A DNA stretch of 64,000 nucleotides from Tuctoria greenei (Eukaryota; Streptophyta; Magnoliopsida; Poales; Poaceae), in contig JAYESD010000008.1 of assembly GCA_036927565.1 (NCBI GenBank), positions 119,005,498 through 119,069,497 on the forward strand, in the 5' to 3' direction. This document shows, piece by piece, positions 10,588-21,235 of this stretch. The number at the start of each line of letters is the position of its first letter. Position 1 is the first letter of the stretch. A program made the translations under genes and the position numbers. Below the pieces are notes generated by a model, which saw only the letters and a program-made list of their open reading frames with translations, was not told the DNA's origin and made no database searches.

Positions 10588-13274
10588 AATGCCGGAAAGT
10601 TTGGACTAGTCCGATTTTACTGAGGACTAGTCCGATTTCTATCTGACTAAAAATGGACTTATCCGTTTTTGCTATGGTCTAGTCTGATTTTGCCTCTGGA
10701 AACTTTCAGACTTGTCCGATTTTGCGCGGACTAGTCCGATATTCCATGAATCCTTGAAAATTTGCTAAGTCCCTGGACTTTGCCGGACTAGTCCGGTGTC
10801 CCAGCGAACTTGTCCGATTTCCTCTCTGACTAAAGTCGGACTTGTCCAATTTTAGGCCAGACTTGTGCGATTTTCTCTCTGGACAACTTCAGACTAGTCC
10901 GGTCCTTTTCGGACTTGTCTGATTTTTCGTGGCTCCGAGTTGATCTTTTGTTTTATGACTTGTTTATTGGGTTTCACGTATAGTGGGCCTAGGGATGTCG
11001 TGAGTAACTCTTTTAGAGCCCATGTAGGACCCTAAACCGGCCTCTACTCATCCCAAACTCGAAATCCATCTAACCCTAGCCTCCACCTCTATGTAAGCAT
11101 CCCCACCCCTTTGCTTGACATCTATTTGCCACTTTTCCACCCCACCCAAACCCTAGTTCATGGAGAGCCACCACCAAGGAGGGAGGAGAAGATCTCAAGC
11201 AAGAAGAAGAAGAGGAGGAAACGAAAGAGGATCAAGATCTCCACCAAGCTTTCGTTCTTCGTCACCAACTCATCTCCAAGTTCATCACCAACCCTAGATC
11301 ATCAAGATCCAAGTGTTACCTCCAAGTTTCTTGATTCGCTGGGGTCCCAGACACCTAGTATACCTTCTATTCTCTTTTCCTTACGTGAATTCAACACCTA
11401 ATCTCCAAATTTACGTTGATCTAGAAAACCCTAATCTGCTGATCTCGCAAAGTGCGGACTTGTCCGGTCCCTAGCGGACTAGTCCGGTCTTCCTGGCTAA
11501 ATTGTGTTGAATTGATTCTAAAGTTTGATCTAATCACATCCAGACCTGTATAAACTTGTTAAAAGGTATTAGAACTAGTTAGTGATCATTAAAAGCAATC
11601 AATTGACAAGTTCTACTTTGCATTTGCATTAATCATGCATGTCGTGTCATATTGAGTAATATTTGTGCACTCTTTGATTGTGTTTCTTGTCTTGTATGTT
11701 TATTGTGTGGATTAGGCGGATTTGCGCTAGAGAGTGCCGCGTAGGATCTTCAGCACCAAGAGTTTGAAGTCTTTGACCCGAACCAATCCCAAGAGCAAGG
11801 CAAGTGTCCTTGAAGCATATTGATCCTATTTTAAAATAAATGTTTTATTTGCAAAATTGCATGCTTGTGTCAATTTGATTGGAACCCTATGATAGGAAGT
11901 TTACTAGCTTTGTTTAACCACCCTTGTCACTTGGAATATATGGTAGGGAGTCGGGAAGGGCTTTTTACCTTTTGCTTTGCTTAATCAACTGGGATGGGAA
12001 ACAACTATACCACTTAATTTAATTATGCATGGATGAGATTATGGTTAACATGAACTGGTTAAATATGATATGGTAATGGGTGATCTAAGCAAGACTGGTA
12101 TGTGGATGGGTTGGATGTCATGGTGGTTTGCTTGCTTTAGATCTAAGGACCGGTTCATGCGAGAATAAGCCAGGACTACAGTGCCACCACGAGGCCAAGT
12201 ATGGGTGCGGCGTAGCTGATTAATTAGGGCTTTGCAAGTGCTATTTGGACCATTATGGATGCTCGGGGAAGGGGTAGTCGGGTTGGGTTTGTTGATGATT
12301 GGTGGGACTATCCTGGGATCCGAATGGCTCAAGAGGGGGCCCTTGGTTGAAGATGTGCTCTGTGGGAGACATCGCCACTGGTACCTCAGTGGGATCTAAA
12401 TAGGCTAGTAATACCTTTGTAAAGGCTATTTTGTGATCTCTTGGCCACACACCGATGGAAGTGTGAGACGTCATAATAGAGGTTCTAGTCATCGAAAGGT
12501 GATGAAATCACAAACACGTGGGTAAAGCAGTACAAACTCTGCAGAGTGTGTCTAAAACTATCATGATAGCCGTGCTCTCGGTTATGAGCACCTGTACAAC
12601 TTCCATGATTAGAGGGAACTTGGTATAATGGTTATGGTTGGTAATGGTTATAGTTGGTAATGGTTATGGTTTGGTAATGGTTATCGCTGGTTATGGATTA
12701 ATTTCTGGTATAGAATATGGTTATTGGCAAATGGTGAAATCTGGAATTATTGACGATGGTAATGAATTCAGACTGATATTATGATATTACTTATGGTTAT
12801 GATGGGTTTGCTTCACATACATGTAAAATATTGCTTTTCAAGTGTTTTAATGTACTTTTCAGCGCTTTGCCATTATTATATTCGTCATTTGAATCAACCA
12901 CATGTCATACTTTCCACACCTGCAGATCAGGATTGGGAGTTTAATGGCGATAATGCGGAGTTCTAGGCTGTGTCTACCGTCAGCTTTGCCTGTGGTGTTG
13001 ATTGGAGCTGCGCTATACCCTATCGCTTATGCTGCCTAGCTGTTTAGTTTGCTTAATTAGTTTATTTCCGCTGCATTAGTTGAACTTATCATAAATATTC
13101 ATTAGAGGTTGTATTCGAGGATAATATGGATTGTGTAATAAAAATTGGTTAATTAATCTTGTCTTGTGGTAATTTTCTGTATACTCTTTTGTGAATGCAC
13201 TCGTGTATGTGTGTTGAACATCCTGGGCACACATATGCGTTAGCTTGGTTTATTTTTCGGAACCAGGCAGCACA
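10473..13274 (+). repeat. gypsy-1 3' LTR
   Basis: A 2802-bp copy of 2874-5720. It repeats the palindrome array (10603-10922), the second motif pair (11455-11490) and the GGTAATGGTTATGG stretch (about 12621-12700). It lacks a short piece present at about 5322-5370 of the 5' LTR, and its TATA-like site is changed to TATGTAAG (11090-11097). Confidence 0.92.
10603..10922. repeat. array of CGGACTAGTCCG palindromes, gypsy-1 3' LTR
   Basis: The same array as in the 5' LTR, with several sites altered independently (for example GGTCTAGTCTG near 10680 and GCGAACTTGTCCG near 10805). Spacing is kept. Confidence 0.85.
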
Positions 13275-15045
13275 CCTATCCTCACTTTGTTGATATTTAA
13301 ACACTCATTTAGTTCCAATTAAAGTGTGACCTTGAGGTGGAGTTACAATTTTCCAAACATTATTTCTTTCAAAATTTTCTAACTCTTCTTGCCTGGCAAT
13401 AATCAAGGATTCATTAGTGTGTGCGTATGATATATATTTGGGTTCAAAAGAAGCAACAAAAGCAAAATGAGCGTGAGAGTTTGGATCACAAAACCTGGAC
13501 CGTGTAACTCGTTCGTGCAAGCTCCCAATGATTTGTTATGGAAGATGACTTTTGAGGATTCAGAGGAGAGTAGACACTTCACAAGCTCTTTGTTCTTCAA
13601 GTTCATCAGAGATCTGTACCAGCTGCAGTAGTTGTTGGTGCTGGTTTTGGTGCAAAATCAACAGCGTGATCAACGTCATTTGCTTTTGAATTTTCGGGCA
13701 GCGGCACCACTTCTTCGTCTTCTTCGATGAAAATACTCTCCCCCTATGGATATGGATCTGGACCTGCAATATTAGAGCTAGTACCTGGGCTAGCTTCATC
13801 AAATGAAACCCCACAAGTCTTCAAAATTTTGTTATTGTCAATTAAAAGCACACGGTAGCCTCTAGTATGAGATGAATAACCAAGAAACACACCATCAACT
13901 GATCTAGGTTCAAATTTATCAAGATTACCATATTTCTTAACAAAGCATTTACAACCAAAGACCTGAAAGTGTGTGACACTAGGCCTATGACCAAACTGAA
14001 GTTTATATGGTGTTTTGCTGGCTTAGCACGCAAGAAAACACGATTTGATACATAACAAGCAGTTGCAATTGCATCTGCCCAAAGTTTTCTAGGAGTTTGA
14101 TATTCATCAAGCATAGTCCTAGCCATCTCAACTAAGGTTCTATTTTTCTATAACACCATTTTGTTGAGGTACATAAGGTGAAGAAAATTGGTGATCTATT
14201 CCATTTTCAGCACAAAAGTGATCAAACGATTTATTTTTAAATTCGGTTCTGTTATCACTTCTAATTGCTTTTAAATATCCTAGGTGATCAAGTGACAATC
14301 TAAGAAATAAAGTTCTAAAGTGACTAAAAGCTTCATTCTTAGATGCCACAAAGTAAACCCAAGAGTATCTAGAATAGTCATCAAAAATCACAAGAGCATA
14401 CTATTTAGCTCCGAATGATTGAACACATGAAGGTCCTACGGTGTCATGGTGCAAAAGTTGACCCGATTCAGTTGTCGTGGTCATTGTGAGAGGAGCATGT
14501 GAGCCTGCAACCATCTTAGCATGTCTACAAGAAGAGCACACAATTTCTTTGTCCCCTTTAAGGTTAATCAGCCCACGTATGCGATTCAGAGCACTAACAC
14601 ACGTTAGATGATCAAAGCCTATGTGACCAAGTCTACGATGCCAAAAATATAAGTCCTTTGAATCATTAGCAACTAGACGCCTATGCTTAGATGATGACAT
14701 ATCAAAATCAGCTTTAAAAACTCTTCCAAACCGAGACATGTTAAAGATAAGCTAACTGTTTGAATCTACAACCTTGCAGCAATTTTTAGTGAAAATAATT
14801 TCGTGATTTTCGTCTAGCAATTATGAAACAGAAAGCAAGTTGTATTTCAAATTTTTAACAAGTGCCACATCCTTCAAAGTGTAGTGATTATTTACTCTAA
14901 CCGAATCTTTAGCAATTATAGAAGTTGAAGAATGATCGGCAAAAGTATCATTCTCTACACGTGACACAAAAGAGAGGGAGAAGAACTAATCTTTGTTACC
15001 AGTCATGTGGCGTGAGCAATCTGAATCTACAATTCAAAGTTTCTC
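13275..15045 (-). pseudogene. copia-1 pol, N-terminal part: protease, integrase, RT start
   Basis: This is the first half of the split copia-1 polyprotein. Reading the minus strand downward, the protease motif VDSDCSRHMTG lies near 15030 (usual form VDSGCSRHMTG). The GAG-pre-integrase zinc domain is at 14401-14739 (WHRRLGHIGF, CSSCRHAK). The integrase core is at 14140-14391 with Asp (IFDDYSRYSW), Asp (RSDNRTEF) and Glu (QQNGVIEK). A linker and the RT N-terminus follow at 13305-13520 (ELENFERNNVWKIV, GHTLIGTK). Stops and shifts are frequent, including a TGA in place of the conserved Trp after GTK at about 13317. The frame reaches gypsy-1 at 13275 and resumes at 2873. Confidence 0.88.
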
Positions 15046-15079
15046 CTTCCTCAAGCGTGTAACCTACATAAAAGCATAA

Positions 15080-15147
15080 TACGTCGATGACTCAATACTA
15101 CGGTGTCAAAAGACATTTAGGAATTGAGTATTGAGTCACACGACGTA
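15080..15147. repeat. short foldback in copia-1
   Basis: TACGTCGATGACTCAATAC at 15080-15098 is the near-exact reverse complement of 15128-15147, with a 29-bp loop. It sits where gag should begin, next to the deletion junction. It is too short and lacks clear target duplications to be called a MITE. Confidence 0.55.
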
Positions 15148-15747
15148 CAACAGGAAAACACGCGAAAGCTGAGACAAAACAACAGGTTTATGAGCCAAAG
15201 CTTGAAGATTCTTTTCAGCGGAAGCAACGAAAACCCCTCGGTAGAAAATTGATCTGTTAAAGAAATCGTGTGTGCGACTAATCTAAATGTGATCTATTAT
15301 GAACAAGTATAGATTGTGGAGAATCAAATTACGAAGATCTCACAATAAGAATCATGAAAATCTGTCGAGAAAAACTCAAGTTATGATTGAAATATTGAAC
15401 AAAGGTCAATCTGTTCTACCCGAGAAAAATCAGATCTTCAACACTGCAAATAAACTCGTGTAGCTCAGAAACAACAAATCCATAGACCGTGAAATTTCCA
15501 CAGATGATATATAATCAAGTTTTGAAGACAATCCAAAAAGATACATGTCAATTGGATTTGTAAAACTCGAGTTATGATAAAACCACTGAAGCAAGGTAGT
15601 GTTGTGCAGAAACTCGACGAGAAAAACTTGTCTGCAACAAACCAGACGACAAGGAACAAAAGTTACTTTAAACTATGATATTTACTCAATAGAACATAAG
15701 AGGAACATCCTAAAATCCGCGCAACACAAGCTCTGGCCTCCTGTGCT

Positions 15748-15757
15748 TATATAACCA
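15748..15757 (-). promoter_or_regulatory. TATA-like promoter of copia-1 5' LTR
   Basis: Minus-strand GTTATATAAG within GC-richer sequence, about 1.2 kb from the LTR start. Confidence 0.45.
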
Positions 15758-16529
15758 GCCATGAGGCCAACCCTAACCAAAACTAGGACTTGTATCATAC
15801 TCAGTTTCCATCGAAACTTTCCATAACTGCACAAGACTCTTCTATACACAGATAGAAGCAATGTTAAGACTTCCAAACACCTTAGGAACATATCCAACAT
15901 TCCTAAAACAACTCAACTTCATGACCCACATGAAATCTAACCAAAACAAATTCTAAATCTTCCATAGGCGAACCATAACCACCTCAGCCGCAGCCTGAGG
16001 AATTAACCTAGTCGGTTGGACCTTTCCGACCAATTCTTTACGTCCACATATCTTCATCACGCCTGGAACCATGCAGCCACGTCCATACACTCCTTGCACA
16101 CGTGGAAACATCTGCCATCGACGTCCATGATACCTTCATATGCATTGTTCTTGATTCAAACATGTTGCACAACCTCCCGATCAACTCAACACAATTCCTC
16201 CCAAACTTGGTTGTTGAACCTCATCTTCTCCCTAAGAATAGTTCAATGGATCCCGTCACCAGCCATGTCTTGAACTCAAGCAACACCTACACATGAATAA
16301 ACAACCGATACTTCCGAGCACAAGTCCTCGACTTGACTCACGTTAGTTCCAAAACCACAACACCTTACGTGAGCATCTCACATAAGCATATTGCAAACCA
16401 TATCAAAATGATATCAGCCATAACCACCAAAACACACCAAAAAATTAGTAAAATAATACTAAGCAGACTTTCTATATATGTAAAGCAAGTTCGAAACATT
16501 GCAAGGTAAAAGCAGAACCATTGCAATCT

Positions 16530-16890
16530 AGCACCAGACCTTGCCAAACTAAACCAGACCTTGAACTAGAGCTTACCAAAGCTAGCAGGATCTAGCTCTG
16601 GAGCCAACCAAAGCTAGTTAGACCTAGAGCCGGAGCTTACCAAATCTAGTCGAACTTTGCGCTGGAGCTAGCAAAAACATGTCTGACCTAACCATAGCAA
16701 GTCAGACCTAGACAAAAAAGTCGTACCTAGCCAAAACATGTCAGACCTAGACAAAGATGTCGAACCTAGCCAAAGCAAGTCGGACCTAGCTAAAATAAGT
16801 CGGTCCTTACGTCGGACCTTGCCGGAGCTATCCAAAACAAGTCAGACCTATTGTCGGACCTTGCAAGAGCTCGGACCTAGAGCCGGACCT
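16530..16890. repeat. phased GGACCTAG / AAGTCGG array in copia-1 5' LTR
   Basis: This matches the array at 57-420. Distances between ACCTAG cores in the best-kept part (about 16700-16800) read 19, 20, 19, 20 and 20 bp. Confidence 0.75.
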
Positions 16891-16965
16891 TGTTGAGATG
16901 GGCGTTTTGTAGTATTCAAACTTTTATCGCCATAGCCAATGTATTCAACACACATAGGTCTCACA

Positions 16966-17620
16966 CAGTAAGCTTGGTCTTTTGTCATGATTCACTAGTT
17001 TGTGGCATTAGGATCTATCAACACGAAACACAATCGTTGCATTAGGAACTTTTGCCACGATGAACTAGTTCGTGGCGTTAGGATCTATTGCCATGGGAAT
17101 AATCGTTGCATTAGGAACTTTTGCCACGGTTGACTAGTTTGTGGTGTTAGGATCTATCGCCACGGAACACAATCGTTGCATTAGGATCTATTGCCACAAT
17201 TCACTAGTTTGTGGCCTTAGGATCTATTGCCATGGAACATAATCATTGCATTAAGAACTTTTGCCATGATTCACTAGTTATTGTCATTAGGATCTATCAC
17301 CACGGAACACACAATCATTGCATTAGGATTTGTTGCCACAATTGTACTAGTTTGTGGCCTTATGATCTATCGCCACAGAACACAATTGTTGCATTATGAA
17401 CTTTTGCCACGATTCACTAGATCGTAACATTGATATCTTTCGCCACAGAACACAATCGTTGCATTAGGATCTGTTGCCACGAATCACTAGTTTGTTGCAT
17501 TAGTATCTTTCGCCACAGAACAACACAATCGTTGCATTAGAATTGGTTGCCACAATTGTACTAGTTCGTGGCATTAGGATCTATTGCCACGAAACACAAA
17601 ATCACTGCATTATTGGTTCT
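16966..17620. repeat. CACTA-1 subterminal repeat array
   Basis: About eight tandem units of roughly 70 bp. Each has a half ending CGTTGCATTAGGAACTTTTG and a half with GGATCTATCGCCACGG. Within a unit GCCACGA and TTCGTGGC form a small hairpin around TTCACTAG. CACTA transposons carry such arrays next to their ends as transposase binding sites. The outer terminal repeat is not visible because copia-1 inserted here. Confidence 0.75.
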
Positions 17621-17901
17621 TTTTTCACGCCACCTTTGGAGAAATGGTGGCCCAAACTGGTTACAGGATTATCAAAAATGGAGCTAAGATAGCTGAACTT
17701 TGGTTACACCCCGATTTCATAATAGCCCTAGCTCTAGGCGGCCGGGGTGGGTTCCCAAGGAAACCGCCTCTCGTGCAAAAACCACTTGCAGTGGAAGTTG
17801 AAGTGGAGAAGGAAGCTATAGGGACGAGTACTGACGCTAACCCGCTGGCTTTAATCCATCTTCTGGAAACTGTCTTACTTCTAGGCTTGCTGCTAAAATA
17901 G
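17584..17901 (+). other. unidentified coding-like fragment inside CACTA-1
   Basis: A 105-codon plus-strand frame (also open on the minus strand for 82 codons) between the subterminal repeats and the transposase tail. From about 17640 base composition becomes GC-rich and unlike both neighbours. The predicted protein has VAQTGYRIIKNGAKIAELW, then a Gly/Pro/Arg stretch, an acidic Val/Glu stretch and a Leu-rich end. I do not recognise it and it has no transposase motif. CACTA elements of grasses often capture host gene pieces, and this is the best candidate here. It is probably not a functional gene. Confidence 0.35.
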
Positions 17902-17949
17902 AAGAGCACTTTCTATCTTTAAAAAAACAGATAGTTGACAGCTCAAATA

Positions 17950-18800
17950 GTACTTATATAAAAAAATCATAATCTTCGCTGTTGTCCCCCCTCAATGGAG
18001 CTACATGACCATCATTAATATATGTATCATCGTTGTCTTTGTCGTTGTCATTTTCATTTTCTGATGGAACTCCATCAGCCTCAACTCACCTATTCTCATT
18101 TGAAGAGCGAAAGTATCACCGTTTGCTCCCACAATGTCATTCCTAGCCCATGCGGTCATATCTTCATTTATGTGTGGCATATTGATATCAGTAAGTCGAT
18201 CATCAAATGTCTCAGCCTCCATCGTCTCAGTGACATTATTTTCACTGTCTCCAGGGGGCATGGCAAAAAGGTTCCATGGCTTCGTTTTAAGAACTGTAGC
18301 CCATTTAGGTTGCTTCACACTTTGAACGTACAAAACTTGTTATGCTTGTGTGGCTAGAATGTAAGGCTCATACTTAAATCGAGAAAGAGTATTATCAACA
18401 TTTATCATTCTATATTGATCCCTTTTGTAGGCTCTTCTTTGGCTCTAATCGGAAAAATACCGATCAAACTAGTCACATTCAAATAACAGAACCTATTGAT
18501 TTTTTTTTTTCAAAATCAACAGAAATCATTTTCTTGATTACTCCAAGCCAATCATGATTACCATCGCGAACAACAACACCACTGCTTTGTGTCCGTAAAT
18601 CTTTTTCCACCTCTGCAGTTTGAAAGAAGAAGCCACTGATGAATGATCGACTAACAAAATGTGCCCGATGATCAGGTCCTCTAGATAATGCATACAAATA
18701 ATTGGTTACTTTTCCTTCTTTGTGTAATGTCGTAATCTGTACACATTAGTATAAAAGGGGTCATTGATAAACCAACTTCAGAACACATATTTGTTCAATA
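17950..18800 (-). pseudogene. CACTA-1 transposase, DUF4216 and C-terminal tail
   Basis: The minus strand encodes DUF4216-like sequence: YALSRGPDHRAHFVSRSF at about 18640-18690, GVVVRDGN near 18560, then YVQSVKQPKWATVLKTKPW at about 18270-18330, and an acidic/Asn-rich tail. In CACTA transposases DUF4216 follows DUF4218. The frame is broken by stops and shifts near 18479 and 18340. Function beyond being part of the tnp2-type protein is unknown. Confidence 0.75.
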
Positions 18801-18950
18801 TTTCATCAAAGTAAAAACTTGCATGTACTTATTCATTTCTGAAAGCAATAAACAAACCCATCTCTATGGCGTTTTTCAACATCACGAGAATGAATCTTTT
18901 TCAGTTCTTCAATATGCTTACTGAAAAGGGTACACAATTAAATTAGCCAT

Positions 18951-19484
18951 CTACAATAAGAATGATCCAATATAGTATAGAACATCTGAGTTATACATAC
19001 TTGATCCATGGAGCAACCTCTTCAACATTATAAATAATATAGTGTCTGATGTTATGTAGTTCCACCATAGTAAGTTGGCCCCATTTAAACCTTTTTTTAG
19101 AATTATCAACTTCTGTAAATATATCAAACTCGAGAGAAGGTCCATTCGTAGCTGCAGCTTCATGACGTTCTGGCCTTTAAGCTTGGTGCCGATGTTATCC
19201 AAAAACTTACTACAAAAAGTCATGCACTCTTCCATAATATATCCCTCATCTATAGAACCTTTCGAGTGAGCTCTGTTACGTACATACCTCTTCAAAGTAC
19301 CAAGGTACTTCTCAATTGGATACATCCATCTGTAAGAAACAGGTCCACCCAAGCGAGCTTCTTCGGCAACATGGATTGAAAGATGTACCATGATATCAAA
19401 GAAAGCGGGAGGAAGCAACATCTCAAGCTTACAAATTATTTTAGGAAATTGTTTGATCATCTTATCCAAATTTGGTTCCGCCAA
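18951..19484 (-). pseudogene. CACTA-1 transposase, DUF4218 domain
   Basis: A 177-codon open piece. The family signature is clear: LLPPAFFDIMVHLSIHVAEE, GPVSYRWMYPIEKYLGTLK, RNRAHSKGSIDEGYI and EECMTFCSKFL. This domain lies between the tnp2 core and DUF4216 in grass CACTA transposases. It is separated from the core by a stop near 19500. Introns may account for some breaks downstream. Confidence 0.88.
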
Positions 19485-19520
19485 TTCTTTAGAACAAATT
19501 CCACAAAAGAATCTACTAAT

Positions 19521-21235
19521 CTAAATTGAAGGTGCAACAACCTTTTTAGGCAATTTGTCACATATTGCAATAGGAAGGAGCTTCTGAAATATAATATGGC
19601 AATCACGAGTTTTTAGACCTGATACCTTACGTGCTTTTATGTCCACACATCTCTTTATGTTTGAGGCATAACCATTGGGCATCTTCACACCCCCCAAAAA
19701 CTTGCACAAGGTGGTCTTGTCATCCTTACGCAAAGTATATGATGCTGGTGGACAATCATACTTCCCATTTATGGCCCCCGGATGTTGTTGGGGCCGTATA
19801 CCCATACCCTGCATATCAAGACGAGCTTGTAGACTATCTTTTGTTTTACCATCCATATTAAGCAATGTACTCAATATGCTATCACAAATGTTTTTCTCAA
19901 TGTGCATGACATCCAAGTTATGCCTTATTAACAATGTATTCCAATACGGGAGCTGGAAAATATACTTTTCTTCTTCCAACTATGCCACCTATTTTCTTCA
20001 GTGCGCTTTCTCTTATTATTCGTCTGTCCAAAACTTACTAATCAAAACTCTCATATTGTTGGAGTACTTCATCACCAGAGAGTGATTTTGGAACCTCTCT
20101 ATTCTCTATCTTTTTGTTGAAAGAAGCATTGTTTCGACGCCACCTGTGATTCTGAGGTAGGAAACGACGATGACCCATGTAACAATACTTTCATCCATGT
20201 TTTAACCACAAGGCGTTAGTGTTTATATGGCAGTATGGACATGATAGCTTACCTTTTGTGCTCCATCCACCTAGCAATGCATATGCTGGAAAATCATTTA
20301 TTGTCCACAATATAGAAGCTCGCATGAGAAATGTCTCTTTCATTGAACTATCCTATGTTTCAACACCATCAGACCATAATTTTAGTAGCTCATCAAACAA
20401 AGACTGCAGATACACATCAATGTTGTTTCCAGGTGACTTTAGCCCAGGAATTATCATTGGCATCAAACAATAAGGCTACTTCATACACAACCAAGGTGGT
20501 AGATTATAAGGGATTAGAATCACAGGCCATGTACTGTTAGAAACATTCATTATTCCAAAAGGATTGAAACCATCAAATGCTAGCCCAAGTCTTATGTTGC
20601 AGGGATCAGATGAGAAATTTGGGTGAATGCTATCAAAATTCTTCCGTGCTTTTGAATTTGAAGGATGGCGTACTATTCCATCATCAATACGTTCTTCTTT
20701 GTGCCAGCGCATGTTTGATGCCGTTGATTTTGCCATACAAAACCTTTGAAGACGGGGAACAAGAGGGAAGCATCGTAGAATCTTGCATGCTATAAGCTTC
20801 TTGTCTTTTCCACAAGGTAAAGCCTCTCTTGCATCCCCACCAGTACTATTTTTCCATCTTAATTCACCACATTTTGAGCATCGATTCAGTAGAGAATAGT
20901 CCTTCTGGAATAACACATAGTCATTGACACATGCATCGATCTTTTGGTAGTCCAGCCGGATGTCACGTACAACCTCCTGAACTTTATCAAGTGTATTAGG
21001 AATGTAGTGGCCCATTGGAAGCACATATGAGAATAGTTCAAGGATCAACTCACACATTTTTTTGCTCAAACCAGTTAAAAAACTTTATCTGGTACAACCT
21101 GACAATGACGGATAATTGGGTCACCTTCTCACAACCTGGATACAACTCTTTTTTGGCATCATTTAATAAGTCATAGAATCCCACTAGCGAGCACATGACA
21201 GCTTTTAGATTTTGATCTCCATGCATGGCAACAAA
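19521..21235 (-). pseudogene. CACTA-1 transposase tnp2 core
   Basis: Minus-strand sequence of the tnp2 family (Transposase_21). It starts near 21225 with LLNDAKKELYPGCEKVTQLS, continues with KIDACVNDYVLF and RCSKCGELRW (zinc-like Cys pair), NMRWHKEER, LGLAFDGFNPFG and PVILIPYNLPPWLCMK, and ends at 19521-19979 with RHNLDVMHIEKNICDSIL and LKTRDCHIIFQKLLPIAI. These blocks and their order are typical. The first exon, with its RSWMY motif, is missing, and at least four stops or shifts occur (near 20473, 20120, 19985 and 21050). The protein would cut the element ends, but this copy is dead. Confidence 0.88.

Larger units (their letters stand above)
2874..13274 (+). mobile_element. gypsy-1: Ty3/gypsy chromovirus (Tekay/Del-like)
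   Basis: A 10.4-kb element with LTRs at 2874-5720 and 10473-13274, both beginning TGTAACACCCTC and ending in CACA. It has a tRNA-iMet-type primer site, gag, protease, RT, RNase H, integrase and chromodomain-like tail in that order, and a PPT (AAGGGGGTTAGG) before the 3' LTR. Flanking 5-bp repeats are CTTAT at 2869-2873 and CCTAT at 13275-13279, a target duplication with one C/T difference. Removing the element and one repeat rejoins the copia-1 RT frame. In the first about 128 bp the LTRs differ at about 5 positions by eye, so it may be a fairly recent insertion. Confidence 0.93.
1..16965 (-). mobile_element. copia-1: Ty1/copia LTR retrotransposon, interrupted
   Basis: On the minus strand the order is 5' LTR (right side), protease, integrase, reverse transcriptase, RNase H, 3' LTR (left side), which is the Ty1/copia order. 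Positions 1-486 match 16463-16965, so the 3' LTR is cut by the window start. Gypsy-1 (2874-13274) sits inside the RT domain. No gag was found between the 5' LTR and the protease motif near 15030, and no primer binding site was found, so an internal deletion is likely. The reading frame has many stops. Immediately right of 16965 lie CACTA-1 subterminal repeats, so copia-1 inserted into CACTA-1. Its target duplication cannot be checked because the left end lies outside the window. Confidence 0.85.
15150..16965 (-). repeat. copia-1 5' LTR (inner boundary approximate)
   Basis: The outer edge at 16965 is set by alignment with the 3' LTR (TGTGAGACC on the minus strand). A minus-strand TATA-like site (GTTATATAAG) at 15748-15757 indicates that U3 runs from 16965 to about 15750 and that R and U5 lie below it. 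The inner end could not be fixed because the matching part of the other LTR is outside the window and no primer site is visible. ORFs inside are incidental. Confidence 0.6.
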
